Positions 27,754 through 36,484 of a stretch of DNA of 64,000 bases are shown here, piece after piece. The number at the start of each line of letters is the position of its first letter. Position 1 is the first letter of the stretch. This DNA is from Moraxella sp. ZY210820 (lineage in GTDB: Bacteria > Pseudomonadota > Gammaproteobacteria > Pseudomonadales > Moraxellaceae). A program made the translations under genes and the position numbers. The notes below the pieces were generated by a model, which saw only the letters and a program-made list of their open reading frames with translations, was not told where the DNA came from and did no database searches. The stretch is from assembly GCF_030674635.1 (NCBI RefSeq), contig NZ_CP089978.1, positions 868,001 to 932,000 on the forward strand, given 5' to 3'.

Positions 27754-27804
27754 AAACCGTAGTGATTGATGAATAAAAATAATTCAGAAAATCATTACGG
27801 TTTT
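27754..27804 (+). terminator. terminator after the GalE-like gene
   Basis: Arms 27754-27767 and 27790-27803 pair over 14 positions with one mismatch (AAACCGTAGTGATT with its complement). A short T-run follows. Confidence 0.65.
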
Positions 27805-27886
27805 CATTTGAAATAAAACATTAAACTTTTGTCTTAAACTACTTAAAAAATGAATTGTTATCATTTATTTAAGTTTACAAAACGAC

Positions 27887-27892
27887 TATAAT
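27887..27892 (+). promoter_or_regulatory. -10 element upstream of the MBOAT gene
   Basis: A perfect TATAAT 54 bp upstream of the MBOAT start, after the preceding terminator. The -35 region at the usual spacing is weak. Confidence 0.4.
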
Positions 27893-27945
27893 ATCACAGA
27901 AATTATGTGTAATCTGTAAATAGTCATCTTATAGAAGAAAGGGTT

Positions 27946-29445
27946 ATGTTTTCTTTTTTATCCATTGAGTTTAGCTTGTTTTTTATAGCATTTTTTGCTT
28001 TATATTGGAGTTTGATTAAACATCCACAATGGCAAAATGTATTGCTCGTTTTGGCAAGCTATTTTATCGTCTATATGATGGCGGGAGCGGTTGCAGTCTC
28101 TATTTTATTTACCTTTAGTTGTCTGATTTATGGTATTTCATGGGCAATGCAATATCAGGCTCAATATAAAAAAAAGTGGTTAATTACAGGGATTGTTTTG
28201 ACTTTAGCACAGTTGTCTTTGTTTAAATATTATGATTTTTTTCGTCAAGCGGTGGCAAGTAGTTTAGAAACTTTAAATTTTGATAGTTCAGGGTTAATGG
28301 CAAATTTAATTTTACCTTTGGGCTTATCTTATTATTCTTTCCAAGCGATTAGTTATTTAGTTAGCCGTTATCATGATGAAGTTGATGTGCCTGCCTTTAA
28401 TTGGGTGCAATTATTAACTCATTTTTCTTTGTTTATGACGATTAGTGCTGGTCCTATTGCACGTGCAAAATCAGCTACAGGTTTAACAGATATTCAAGGT
28501 AATCCTTGTGGTATGAGTGAACAAATTCGTCAAACAGAGCCACGTCAATTATTATTTCCATTACTCGCACTTGCTTTGATTTTATTAGCATTAATTAAAA
28601 AATGGTGGTTAGCAGGCTATTTGTCAGATACTTGGGTAACACCTGTATTTACCAATCCAATGCAATATCATAGTTTAGAAGTGTTACTTGCAATTTATGG
28701 TTATACTTTACAACTATTTTTAGATTTTTCAGGTTATAGTGAAATGATGATTGCTTTTGGCTTATTATTAGGTTTGCGTTTACCTGTGAATTTTAAAGCA
28801 CCATTATTGGCACATAACATTCGGGATTTTTGGGATAGATGGCATATTAGTTTATCAACATGGATTCGTGATTATATTTATATTCCTTTGGGGGGGAGTC
28901 GTGTTTCCTTTACCCGTACACAAGTGAATTTATTGATTGCAATGGGATTATCTGGCATTTGGCATGGTAGCAGTTGGAATTTTTTATTTTGGGGTTTGTT
29001 ACATGGTTTTGCTATTATTTTATTGAATTGTGGCGATAAAATTTATCAGCGTGGGACGAAAGTACCTATGAAACAAGCAAGAAATGCTTTGGCTCAATAT
29101 AGTATTTGGGGTAAAATATTGGGAATGTTAGTAACGTTCCATTTTGTTGCATTTTGTTTTGTATTTTTTCGTGCTAGTAATTTTGAAGAAGCATTATTGG
29201 TATTTAAAGCGTTATTGAGTAATACTATAAATATGGCATGGGTAAATAATCCATTATATTTATTGATTATTTTAATTATATCGTGGATTATTTATGCTCA
29301 ATATCATCGTCATCAACAGGTTGTATGGCAAAAAGTACAAACGATACCGCAAAGTATTCTGTATGTGCTATTATTTTTGGTGTTTATGTTATTAATTGTT
29401 TTTGCACCATCAGGTATTCCAGGATTTATTTATGCAAACTTCTAA
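27946..29445 (+). CDS. MBOAT-family O-acyltransferase (AlgI/PatA-like)
   Basis: A 499-residue multi-spanning inner-membrane acyltransferase. The MBOAT signature is DFWDRWHISLSTWIRDYIYI, followed by PLGGSRVSFTRT, and GLSGIWHGSSWNFLFWGLLH holds the catalytic His340. In AlgI, PatA and DltB systems, such proteins pass acyl groups across the membrane to a periplasmic SGNH partner. Here the stop overlaps the start of an SGNH/DUF459 gene by 14 bp, and a second SGNH gene follows, so a three-gene envelope O-acylation system is likely. The acceptor polymer is unknown: no alginate or capsule genes are nearby. Confidence 0.9.
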   Translation: MFSFLSIEFSLFFIAFFALYWSLIKHPQWQNVLLVLASYFIVYMMAGAVAVSILFTFSCLIYGISWAMQYQAQYKKKWLITGIVLTLAQLSLFKYYDFFRQAVASSLETLNFDSSGLMANLILPLGLSYYSFQAISYLVSRYHDEVDVPAFNWVQLLTHFSLFMTISAGPIARAKSATGLTDIQGNPCGMSEQIRQTEPRQLLFPLLALALILLALIKKWWLAGYLSDTWVTPVFTNPMQYHSLEVLLAIYGYTLQLFLDFSGYSEMMIAFGLLLGLRLPVNFKAPLLAHNIRDFWDRWHISLSTWIRDYIYIPLGGSRVSFTRTQVNLLIAMGLSGIWHGSSWNFLFWGLLHGFAIILLNCGDKIYQRGTKVPMKQARNALAQYSIWGKILGMLVTFHFVAFCFVFFRASNFEEALLVFKALLSNTINMAWVNNPLYLLIILIISWIIYAQYHRHQQVVWQKVQTIPQSILYVLLFLVFMLLIVFAPSGIPGFIYANF

Positions 29446-31684
29446 ATTGCCAATTCATTTAGCGATGATGGAACAGCTTAAATCAAAACAAGGGAAATTG
29501 AGATTTCGTTTTCGTTTTGGAAATGAACAGCACAGTGTATTGGCTCAAAATAAGTTTGTGTCAGTGTATTTTCCTATCGTGCAAATCGGTAAGCAATTTT
29601 ATCGAGTTCAGGCAATAACAGATTATACAACTGAACCGTTGATGAATGTGAGTGTTGTTCGTCCTAAAAATATATCTATTGTATCGTCAGCCAAAGAACA
29701 ATCAACACAAGTACCAGTTGTAAAAGAAGCATTACCAAGTGTCTCTCATTTATTCACTTTTCAGAATATTCGTGTAGTTGCACCTCAAATGAAAGGATTA
29801 TCTGTCTTAGCTACAGAGGTTGTAACGATTGTAGATGATATGCGTATAATGAAATTTCAGCCCATTTTACAGTCTGATGGGCTGATAGATGATGAAATAT
29901 CGTCTCCGAATGAAAAGATAGAAATTATAGACTCAAAAACAGTCTCAGCACATTATACAACTCAAGCGATTAATGTGATTGATGATGTGATCATGGCTAA
30001 AGGTGCTTCTATTACAGAATTGGTTCAACTAAATGAACAAGATGATGTTACAACAACACAAGAAATCGTGGAGCAAGATGATAATATAGAAACTCTTGTT
30101 GAAACAGTGGAATATATTGAGCAAGAAATTACTGAAATTATGGACGATAAAAATGATGAAAATTTGCTTGAAGATGTTCAATTAAAAGAAACTGTTATAG
30201 AAACAGTGGATACTGTTGAACTAGAAGAAGTTAAAGTAATAGAAGAAATTATTGAGCAAAGCCATGAGTATAGTGCTGATACAACAGAAGAAATTATTCA
30301 GTCGAATGATGAAAATACTGTTGAAAAATCGATTGAAGATATTCGGTCAGAACAGAGTGTTGTTGAAACTATTGATAATGTTGAACAAGAAGAAGTTAAA
30401 GTAATAGAAGAAAGTATTGAGCAAGGTCATGAGTATAGTATTGATACAACAGAAGAAATTATTCAGTCGAATGATGAAAATACTGTTGAAAAATCGATTG
30501 AAGATATTCGATCAGAACAGAGTGTTGTTGAAACTATTGATAATGTTGAACAAGAAGAAATTAAAGTAACAGAAGAAATTATTCAGTCGAATGATGAAAA
30601 TACTCAATTATCTGCGATGGCTGAACAATCTTTTGTACTGTTATCAACAAAAACGGTAGAATCTGAGACAAATTACCAATCTACGCTAAAAAAATGTGCT
30701 AAAGTTGGTGGGATTTTATTAGCTTTTGCGGTGTTAAATATTTGGGTAATGCAACGTTCAGTGAATGCATATTATTTGCAAACCTATCATCAGCCAAGTC
30801 CTTTAGTTAAATTAGATGATGTTGCATTGTGGTCATTAGGTGCAAAAATAGGCGATTTTTTATATGCTCAACATGATACTTTAACATCAGGCATTCAACA
30901 GGCGAACCAAAAAGTTGTTGATAATTTTAATCAAAATCATGCTTTTACAGCAGAATATTTGGCTGAACAAGAGCAAAAACGTCAAGCACAATTAGCTCAA
31001 TTAAAATTAGAGCAAGAAAAGCAAGCAAAAGAACAATTAGCACAACGTTATATGCTAACGCCAAATGATAAAATCTTTTTTGCAGGTGATTCGATGATGC
31101 AAGGAGTTGCTCCCCATGTACAACAATATTTGCAAAAGCATAATATTCAATCGATTAATTTAAGTAAGCAGAGTACAGGGTTGTCGTATCCAAGTTTTTT
31201 TGATTGGCCTAAAACTATTGAACAAACTTTACAGCAAAATTCTGATATTAAAATTTTAGCCATATTCTTAGGACCCAATGATCCATGGAATATAGTACAT
31301 CCACAGACTAAACAATTGTTAAAATTTGCTTCTTCAGAATGGCAAGCTGAGTACCAATCTCGTATGTTAAGCATTTTAAATGTGGCTAAACAACATCAAG
31401 TTAGTGTAATTTGGCTGACTTCACCCAATATGAAAGATGATAAATTAAATCGTCAAATGATTGATTTAAATAAAATTATGAATGATGAACTTCGTAAACA
31501 TGATGATGTACTAGCAATTGATACACGAGCATTGTTAGGCAGTCAAAATGATGTTTACAATGATTATCTTGTAAAAGATGGACAATCTATTAAAATGCGT
31601 ACAGGCGATGGCGTTCATTTTACCCCACAAGGGCAAAAAAATGTTGCACAGGCTTTACAAAAGCATTTAACCATTATGCCTTAA
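29432..31684 (+). CDS. membrane-anchored DUF459/SGNH protein with acidic tandem repeats
   Basis: About 750 residues from ATG 29432, chosen because AGGA lies 7 bp upstream and the frame overlaps the MBOAT stop. The order is: a basic N-terminal domain (to ~150); a very acidic Glu-rich region with a 55-residue tandem repeat (about 265-395); a transmembrane segment (~424-441, GGILLAFAVLNIWVM); a Gln/Lys-rich coiled coil (~500-540); and a C-terminal SGNH domain. Catalytic candidates are Ser554 (GDSMMQG), Asn616 (GPND) and Asp726/His729 (DGVHF). The single transmembrane segment implies a cytoplasmic repeat region and a periplasmic SGNH domain, probably an O-acyl transferase or esterase fed by the MBOAT protein. 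Confidence 0.85.
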   Translation: MQTSKLPIHLAMMEQLKSKQGKLRFRFRFGNEQHSVLAQNKFVSVYFPIVQIGKQFYRVQAITDYTTEPLMNVSVVRPKNISIVSSAKEQSTQVPVVKEALPSVSHLFTFQNIRVVAPQMKGLSVLATEVVTIVDDMRIMKFQPILQSDGLIDDEISSPNEKIEIIDSKTVSAHYTTQAINVIDDVIMAKGASITELVQLNEQDDVTTTQEIVEQDDNIETLVETVEYIEQEITEIMDDKNDENLLEDVQLKETVIETVDTVELEEVKVIEEIIEQSHEYSADTTEEIIQSNDENTVEKSIEDIRSEQSVVETIDNVEQEEVKVIEESIEQGHEYSIDTTEEIIQSNDENTVEKSIEDIRSEQSVVETIDNVEQEEIKVTEEIIQSNDENTQLSAMAEQSFVLLSTKTVESETNYQSTLKKCAKVGGILLAFAVLNIWVMQRSVNAYYLQTYHQPSPLVKLDDVALWSLGAKIGDFLYAQHDTLTSGIQQANQKVVDNFNQNHAFTAEYLAEQEQKRQAQLAQLKLEQEKQAKEQLAQRYMLTPNDKIFFAGDSMMQGVAPHVQQYLQKHNIQSINLSKQSTGLSYPSFFDWPKTIEQTLQQNSDIKILAIFLGPNDPWNIVHPQTKQLLKFASSEWQAEYQSRMLSILNVAKQHQVSVIWLTSPNMKDDKLNRQMIDLNKIMNDELRKHDDVLAIDTRALLGSQNDVYNDYLVKDGQSIKMRTGDGVHFTPQGQKNVAQALQKHLTIMP
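30224..30604 (+). repeat. 165-bp in-frame tandem repeat in the DUF459/SGNH gene
   Basis: Units start at 30224, 30389 and 30554, exactly 165 bp (55 codons) apart. The first two are full length and nearly identical. The third is truncated and lacks an internal segment bounded by AGAAGAAATTATT, consistent with recombination between short internal repeats. Encoded residues are mainly Glu, Ile, Val, Ser and Asp. Confidence 0.9.
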
Positions 31685-31725
31685 TCCTGTGATACGTCAT
31701 ACAATAATTGTATGAGGAAATGACG

Positions 31726-33135
31726 ATGAAATATTTATATAATCAACAGTGCTTAAAAAGCGTTGCAAGTATGGCTGTTTTATGTTCGGCTTTAGTGAGT
31801 ACATCTACACAAGCGGGTTATTTACAAAATTTTAATGAGCCTAATAGTGTTCAACTAGTGAATGCTTTACAGAATAAAAATTTACATATAGTACAACTTG
31901 GGGATTCGCATACTGCGGGCGATAGTTTAACTGAAGCAATGCGTACTAGTTTACAACAACAGTTAGGGAATGGTGGTATGGGTTGGGCAATGCCTATGTA
32001 TTTTTCTGGGCAACGCATGGCACGTTTTGGTTATGATCATCATGCTTTTCAACCGATTTCAAGCCGTAATAACCATCAAGAAAATTATACTTTAGGTGGT
32101 TTGATTGCAAAACCATTGCAACAAGGTTCAACACTGACGTTAAAAGCAAAACGTGGTGATGAGGTTGAACAAAATATTCGTCTAAGTTTACGTCAAGCAC
32201 AGGGGGATGGCAAATTTATTGCACGTGATGCGACAGGAAAAGTATTTAATATTGAAGCACCTAGCAAAAATAATACATGGCAACTAGTACAATTTAAGGC
32301 AAAATTACCTGTTACGATACAAGCTCAAAATGTAACTCAATCAGCGATTGGTGGTTGGTGGGCATTTAATGCAAAAAATACAGGAGCGACAGTCTCTGCT
32401 TTAGGCATTAATGGGGCGGAGTTATCACATTTAAATCGTTGGAATAACCAAGCATGGAAAAATGAATTGGCTCAGATTAATCCACAATTAGTAATTTTAG
32501 CTTATGGTACCAATGAAGCTTATAATAATGTATCGCCAGAAAAAGTACGCAGTGTATTAACTCAACGGATTCAACAAATTCGTAGTACAAGTCCGCAAAC
32601 TGCCATTATGATTTTATCTGCACCTGAAGCTTTAAAAAGTATAAATGGACAATGTGGTGTACGTCCAACTCAATTAACTGCAATACAACAAGTGCAAAAG
32701 CAAGTTGCTCAAAGTCAAAATACGCTGTATTGGGATTGGCAACAAGCGATGGGGGGGCAATGTAGTATGAAGTCGTGGATTAATCAAGGTAAAGCCAGTA
32801 AAGATGGCGTACATTTCACTGTGAAAGGTTATACTCAACTTGGTCAAGATTTAGCACAAGATATTTTGGCATTAAATAGCTTAAAGCTAAATATGAGCGA
32901 ACCACCAACCATGCAAAGTTGGGTAAATTCAAATATGCAACAAGCACAAGATGTGGCAATACTACCGACTAAGCATACTGATGGTACAGGACAAGATAGG
33001 CAACAACCTATAGGACAAACTCCTACCCCTATAGAGCTTCCACATTTTAATCCAAATGGTTTAGCACGTATTTGTACTGAAGATGAGCAAGGTCAGCAAC
33101 AATGTCAAACTACGCCTGCTAAAAATATGTATTAA
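31726..33135 (+). CDS. periplasmic SGNH/GDSL hydrolase-family protein
   Basis: About 469 residues from ATG 31726, selected because GAGGA lies 7 bp upstream; in-frame TTG 31708 and ATG 31720 are alternatives. A signal peptide (MAVLCSALVSTSTQA) precedes the SGNH domain. Block I is GDSHTAGD with Ser61, block III GTNEAYNNV, and block V DGVHFT with Asp and His. An inserted beta-rich region lies between blocks I and III. The Pro/Gln/Thr-rich tail (TPTPIELPHF) may span the envelope. It is third in the MBOAT cluster and is a plausible acetyl-transfer or deacetylation partner. Confidence 0.88.
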   Translation: MKYLYNQQCLKSVASMAVLCSALVSTSTQAGYLQNFNEPNSVQLVNALQNKNLHIVQLGDSHTAGDSLTEAMRTSLQQQLGNGGMGWAMPMYFSGQRMARFGYDHHAFQPISSRNNHQENYTLGGLIAKPLQQGSTLTLKAKRGDEVEQNIRLSLRQAQGDGKFIARDATGKVFNIEAPSKNNTWQLVQFKAKLPVTIQAQNVTQSAIGGWWAFNAKNTGATVSALGINGAELSHLNRWNNQAWKNELAQINPQLVILAYGTNEAYNNVSPEKVRSVLTQRIQQIRSTSPQTAIMILSAPEALKSINGQCGVRPTQLTAIQQVQKQVAQSQNTLYWDWQQAMGGQCSMKSWINQGKASKDGVHFTVKGYTQLGQDLAQDILALNSLKLNMSEPPTMQSWVNSNMQQAQDVAILPTKHTDGTGQDRQQPIGQTPTPIELPHFNPNGLARICTEDEQGQQQCQTTPAKNMY

Positions 33136-33172
33136 TTTAGTTTATTCGTGTGGATAAGTACATTTATTTCTC

Positions 33173-33200
33173 AAGTCAAGGTGGATAATACTTGACTTTT
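33173..33200 (+). terminator. terminator after the SGNH gene
   Basis: Stem AAGTCAAG (33173-33180) with CTTGACTT (33191-33198), then T residues. It closes the MBOAT-SGNH transcript before rpsT. Confidence 0.55.
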
Positions 33201-33302
33201 GACTAAGATTTTGTGAAAATATTACATTAATTATTGGCTATTATTATTTCAATGTCTTAAAATAATAGCTCTCAAGTTCATCAAATTTCAAGGAGTCTAA
33301 GA

Positions 33303-33569
33303 GTGGCGAACTCTGCTCAAGCTAAAAAACGTGCACGTCAAAACGTAAAAGCACGTCGCCATAACGCAAGTTTGCGTTCTATGGTTCGTACATATATTAA
33401 AAGCACTGTAAATGCAATTGCAACTGGCGATTATGCTAAAGCAACTGAAGCATATAAGCGTGCAGTACCTGTAATCGACCGTATGGCTGATAAAGGTATT
33501 ATCCACAAAAATAAAGCTGCTCGTCATAAGAGCCGTTTAAATGCTCAAATTAAAGCACTTCAAGCTTAA
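33303..33569 (+). CDS. rpsT: 30S ribosomal protein S20
   Basis: S20 binds 16S rRNA in the small subunit. It has 88 residues starting at GTG 33303 (first residues [14 protein letters not shown]), with AGGAG upstream. The [20 protein letters not shown] text is diagnostic. The non-ATG start parallels the UUG start of E. coli rpsT, which is linked to autoregulation there; whether that applies here is inference. It is monocistronic with a strong terminator. Confidence 0.98.
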   Translation: MANSAQAKKRARQNVKARRHNASLRSMVRTYIKSTVNAIATGDYAKATEAYKRAVPVIDRMADKGIIHKNKAARHKSRLNAQIKALQA

Positions 33570-33588
33570 TTTTTTGAGTATAAAATAG

Positions 33589-33617
33589 AACCCTAGCGTT
33601 TTATCTAGGGTTTTTTT
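33589..33617 (+). terminator. terminator of rpsT
   Basis: Stem AACCCTAG (33589-33596) with CTAGGGTT (33605-33612), followed by seven T residues. Confidence 0.92.
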
Positions 33618-33652
33618 GTGTCTATATATTATGATTGGAACATTACAAAGTT

Positions 33653-34027
33653 ATGTCAAAACATATTTTGATTTTAATGACGTGCTCTGCTTGGCATAAA
33701 AATATGTATTATGCTTTAAGATTAGCACAGGCTTATAAAAATAAACAACATCAAGTATCAGTATTTTTTTATCAAGATGCAGTAAGTATTGCTAATCAAC
33801 TGAATTGGCAGACTGATGACCAACTCAATTTACAACAGCAATGGCAAAATTTGGGTATCGATTTACCTGTATGTGTGAGTGCAAGTTTGACGCGTGGCAT
33901 TAGTGATGATGAAAATGCTCAACGCCATCATTTAAATCAAGCTAATTTAGCACAAGGATTTCAATTAGTGGGGTTAGGCGTTTTGTCTGACTTAATCACA
34001 CAAGCAGATAAAGTATTACAATTTTAA
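33653..34027 (+). CDS. tusD: sulfur-relay protein TusD (DsrE family)
   Basis: A 124-residue DsrE-fold protein. TusD in the TusBCD complex receives sulfur from TusA for 2-thiouridine in tRNA wobble positions. The relay Cys is in LPVCVSASLTRG near residue 74. GISDDENAQRHHLNQANLAQGF and VGLGVLSD, ending in VLQF, match TusD along its length. I start at ATG 33653; an upstream in-frame TTG has no better ribosome site. It is followed 10 bp later by tusC. Confidence 0.85.
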   Translation: MSKHILILMTCSAWHKNMYYALRLAQAYKNKQHQVSVFFYQDAVSIANQLNWQTDDQLNLQQQWQNLGIDLPVCVSASLTRGISDDENAQRHHLNQANLAQGFQLVGLGVLSDLITQADKVLQF

Positions 34028-34037
34028 GTGGGGCAAT

Positions 34038-34388
34038 ATGAAAAAAATATTAGTGATTATTCAACAAGCCAATTTAACGCATTTAAATAGTTTAGAAAGC
34101 CTATCTGCTGTGATGGTATTAGCGACTTTTGGGCATCACGTACAGGTATTATTACAAGGAGCAGGGTTATCTTTATTGCAACATGATTTAGCTTTTATTG
34201 CTGAGCGAATGCCGTTTAAATTGGCATCAAATATGGTAGATAGTTTTGAATATTATGATTTATTGCCAATTTTAATTGAGCAACAAAATCAACATCATCA
34301 TTTTGTGCTTGCTACACAACATGAATTACAATTTATTGAATATAATGCAGATTTTATCAAACAATATCAACATATTTTGACATTTTAA
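34038..34388 (+). CDS. tusC: sulfur-relay protein TusC-like (DsrF family)
   Basis: A 116-residue protein, second of a pair with tusD. The N-terminal MKKILVIIQQANLTHLNSLE, central ATFGHHVQVLLQGAGLSLL and the end (QYQHILTF) follow the TusC/DsrF pattern, with conservation lower than for TusD. No tusB gene follows. A good ribosome-binding-like AAGGAGA at about 34422-34428 has no start codon at the proper spacing. A TusA-like gene lies 4 kb away. Confidence 0.72.
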   Translation: MKKILVIIQQANLTHLNSLESLSAVMVLATFGHHVQVLLQGAGLSLLQHDLAFIAERMPFKLASNMVDSFEYYDLLPILIEQQNQHHHFVLATQHELQFIEYNADFIKQYQHILTF

Positions 34389-34482
34389 TAGTTTGAATTG
34401 TCAAATCAAGCCTAAATAATTCAAGGAGATAGATTTATTTAGACTTTTGTCATGTACTTAGAAAAAATTGATATATTGTATT

Positions 34483-34520
34483 AAAAAAACTAAACCCAAG
34501 TTAAATTAACTTGGGTTTAG
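34483..34520 (-). terminator. terminator of tRNA-Asn
   Basis: Perfect 13-bp stem (34490-34502 with 34508-34520), then seven T residues on the minus strand (34483-34489), directly downstream of the tRNA. It may also stop tusDC transcripts. Confidence 0.9.
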
Positions 34521-34529
34521 TTGTAAATT

Positions 34530-34605
34530 TGGCTCTCCCACCTGGGCTCGAACCAGGGACCTGCGGATTAACAGTCCGTCGCTCTACCGACTGAGCTATG
34601 GGAGA
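34530..34605 (-). tRNA. tRNA-Asn (anticodon GTT)
   Basis: A 76-nt cloverleaf with encoded CCA. The acceptor TCTCCCA pairs with TGGGAGA. The anticodon loop CTGTTAA gives GTT, and the T-loop is TTCGAGC. Confidence 0.98.
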
Positions 34606-34714
34606 ATATGCAGTATATTATAAAGAAATTTTTGCTAGTGTCAAGGATTTTTTTTAAAAAATTTGCTTTTTTTTTGAAAAAAACGTTTCTTTGTCTAACA
34701 AACGACCGAAAAAT

Positions 34715-34749
34715 AAAATCGCTACAGCTATCATTACCATAGCGATTTT
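34715..34749 (-). terminator. terminator of the aspartate aminotransferase gene
   Basis: Perfect 10-bp stem AAAATCGCTA (34715-34724) with 34740-34749, and a T-rich tail on the minus strand. It sits 22 bp after the aminotransferase stop. Confidence 0.85.
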
Positions 34750-34770
34750 CTTTATACAATATATCGGCAA

Positions 34771-36003
34771 TTAAACGTTATTTTCTTGCTCAATACTTGC
34801 AATCGCTTCATCAACACCTTCAATTGATTCAGCAGCTTTTTTGATACGGGCTAAGGCATCGACCAATACTTCATCAGCCGTTGCATAAGAAATACGCATA
34901 AATCCGCCTAAGCCAAATGCATCGCCTGGTACAACCGCTACACCTGTTTCTTCAAGTAACCATTCTGAAAACTCAGTACAAGATTTGAAACCTTTTGCAC
35001 GAATCAACGGACGGATATTAGCATAGGCATAAAACGCACCATCAGCAGGTAAACATGAAATCCCTTTAATTGCATTTAAGCCATTTACCACCAAATCATG
35101 ACGGCGTTTAAATGCTTCAACCATTGGTTTTAATACATCTTGTGGACCATTAAGGGCAACTTCTGAAGCCACTTGGCTAATTGATGTTGGGTTTGAAGTT
35201 GATTGCGATTGCACTTTTTTCATCGCATTGATGATTTTTGCAGGCCCAGCCGCATAACCAATACGCCAACCTGTCATAGCATAGGCTTTAGATACACCAT
35301 TTAATACTAATGAACGGTCATATAAATCAGGAGCAACTGTTACAATATTGTAAAACTCTTCTTGCCAACGAATTGGTTCGTACATATCATCAGAAGCGAT
35401 ATAAACGTGTGGGTATTTACGCAAAACTTCAGCTAAAGCAAGCAATTCTTCTTTGCTATAAATCATACCTGTAGGGTTCGATGGACTATTTAATACCACT
35501 AATTTAGTTTTGGGTGTAATTGCTTGTTCTAATTGCTCTGGTGTGATTTTAAAGCGTTGGTCTTCACTGCATTTAACAATAACTGGCGTACCTTCCGCAA
35601 TAATAACCATATCAGGATAACTTACCCAAAATGGTGCTGGAATAATGACCTCATCGCCTCTATTAATAAATGCTAAAGCAAGATTGAAAAATGATTGTTT
35701 ACCACCACAAGAGACTAAAATTTGTTCAGGTGTGTATTCTAAATTATTATCACGTTTTAATTTTTCAATAATTGCTTTTTTAAGAGAAGGTGTACCATCA
35801 ACCGCTGTATATTTGGTAAAACCGTCATTGATTGCTTTAATGGCGGCATCTTTAATGTGTTGTGGCGTATCAAAATCAGGTTCACCAGCCCCTAGACCAA
35901 TGATATTTTTACCTGCTGCTTTAAGTTCGGCTGCTTTATTTGTAACTGCTAATGTTGGAGATGGTTTAATCGCATTAACACGATCAGAAAGACGTACTTC
36001 CAC
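34771..36003 (-). CDS. aspC: aspartate aminotransferase-type PLP enzyme
   Basis: A class I aminotransferase of 410 residues from GTG 36003, preceded by AGGAAA at 7 bp. The longer frame to 36039 lacks such a site and starts with non-conserved residues. Signatures are GLGAGEPDFDTP near residue 36, NSPSNPTG near 175, SDDMYEPI, and the PLP-Lys motif NGVSKAYAMTGWRIGY near 240. It probably interconverts aspartate/oxaloacetate and glutamate/2-oxoglutarate. The sequence is closer to the thermophile/Rhizobium-type subgroup than to E. coli AspC, so the gene name is by function. Confidence 0.9.
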   Translation of the reverse strand: MEVRLSDRVNAIKPSPTLAVTNKAAELKAAGKNIIGLGAGEPDFDTPQHIKDAAIKAINDGFTKYTAVDGTPSLKKAIIEKLKRDNNLEYTPEQILVSCGGKQSFFNLALAFINRGDEVIIPAPFWVSYPDMVIIAEGTPVIVKCSEDQRFKITPEQLEQAITPKTKLVVLNSPSNPTGMIYSKEELLALAEVLRKYPHVYIASDDMYEPIRWQEEFYNIVTVAPDLYDRSLVLNGVSKAYAMTGWRIGYAAGPAKIINAMKKVQSQSTSNPTSISQVASEVALNGPQDVLKPMVEAFKRRHDLVVNGLNAIKGISCLPADGAFYAYANIRPLIRAKGFKSCTEFSEWLLEETGVAVVPGDAFGLGGFMRISYATADEVLVDALARIKKAAESIEGVDEAIASIEQENNV

Positions 36004-36289
36004 AGTGCTTTCCTTTTTTAAATTGAAGTCAATAATCACTAATTTATCACAAAATTAGCATGGCGAAATCATATAAATATTTATATGAGTAGTGTTCATT
36101 ATTTCATCATATTACAATCGTAAAAATGAATGTTGAACATAGCTTATATCTTACCTTAAAAATGAGCTTTCGTGCGGATTTTTTTATAGAAATAGTATAA
36201 TTTTTTAGCAATAGTTCTCATTTAAAACTATTATGTATTATGATGTGTTAAAATAAAAGAAATGATTGAATTAATTAAATGGTAATCTA

Positions 36290-36457
36290 ATGACTAAACC
36301 TTCTAAAGCAAAAGTAAAGTTACCTTTTGCTATGCCAAATACTGAACAAACTGAGCAACAACAAGCTTATAATTTAACACGTCCTAAACCTGCTCAATAT
36401 GCTGACCAATTATTTCCACCACCACGTGGCACACGCCGTTCAATGGGGAAACGTTAA
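36290..36457 (+). CDS. small basic protein of 55 residues, unknown function
   Basis: An ATG-to-TAA frame of 55 codons beginning MTKPSKAKVKLPFAMPN, with Pro-, Gln- and Arg-rich text ending FPPPRGTRRSMGKR. Codon choice matches the neighbours, and nothing competes in other frames. It has no membrane segment or signal peptide, so it is probably cytosolic. The ribosome site is weak. It ends 27 bp before the next gene, so they may be co-transcribed. I do not recognise a family. Confidence 0.6.
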   Translation: MTKPSKAKVKLPFAMPNTEQTEQQQAYNLTRPKPAQYADQLFPPPRGTRRSMGKR

Positions 36458-36484
36458 ATTATAGTTCTACTTTTAATGGAATAA

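Noticed and set aside
30224..30604. Regularly spaced repeats that could suggest a CRISPR array
   Set aside because: The units are 165 bp, contiguous, in frame and encode protein; there are no variable spacers and no cas genes.
22188..33157. DnaA-box-like words as a replication origin
   Set aside because: They are scattered over tens of kilobases without dnaA, dnaN, an AT-rich unwinding cluster, or a clear cluster of boxes.
33178..33188. A second DnaA-like word (GGTGGATAA) next to the box at 33149
   Set aside because: It lies in the loop region of the terminator after the SGNH gene and has a mismatch.
35645..36058. Long plus-strand open frame opposite the aminotransferase gene
   Set aside because: It is antisense to strongly conserved aspC-like sequence, with no ribosome site or recognisable product.
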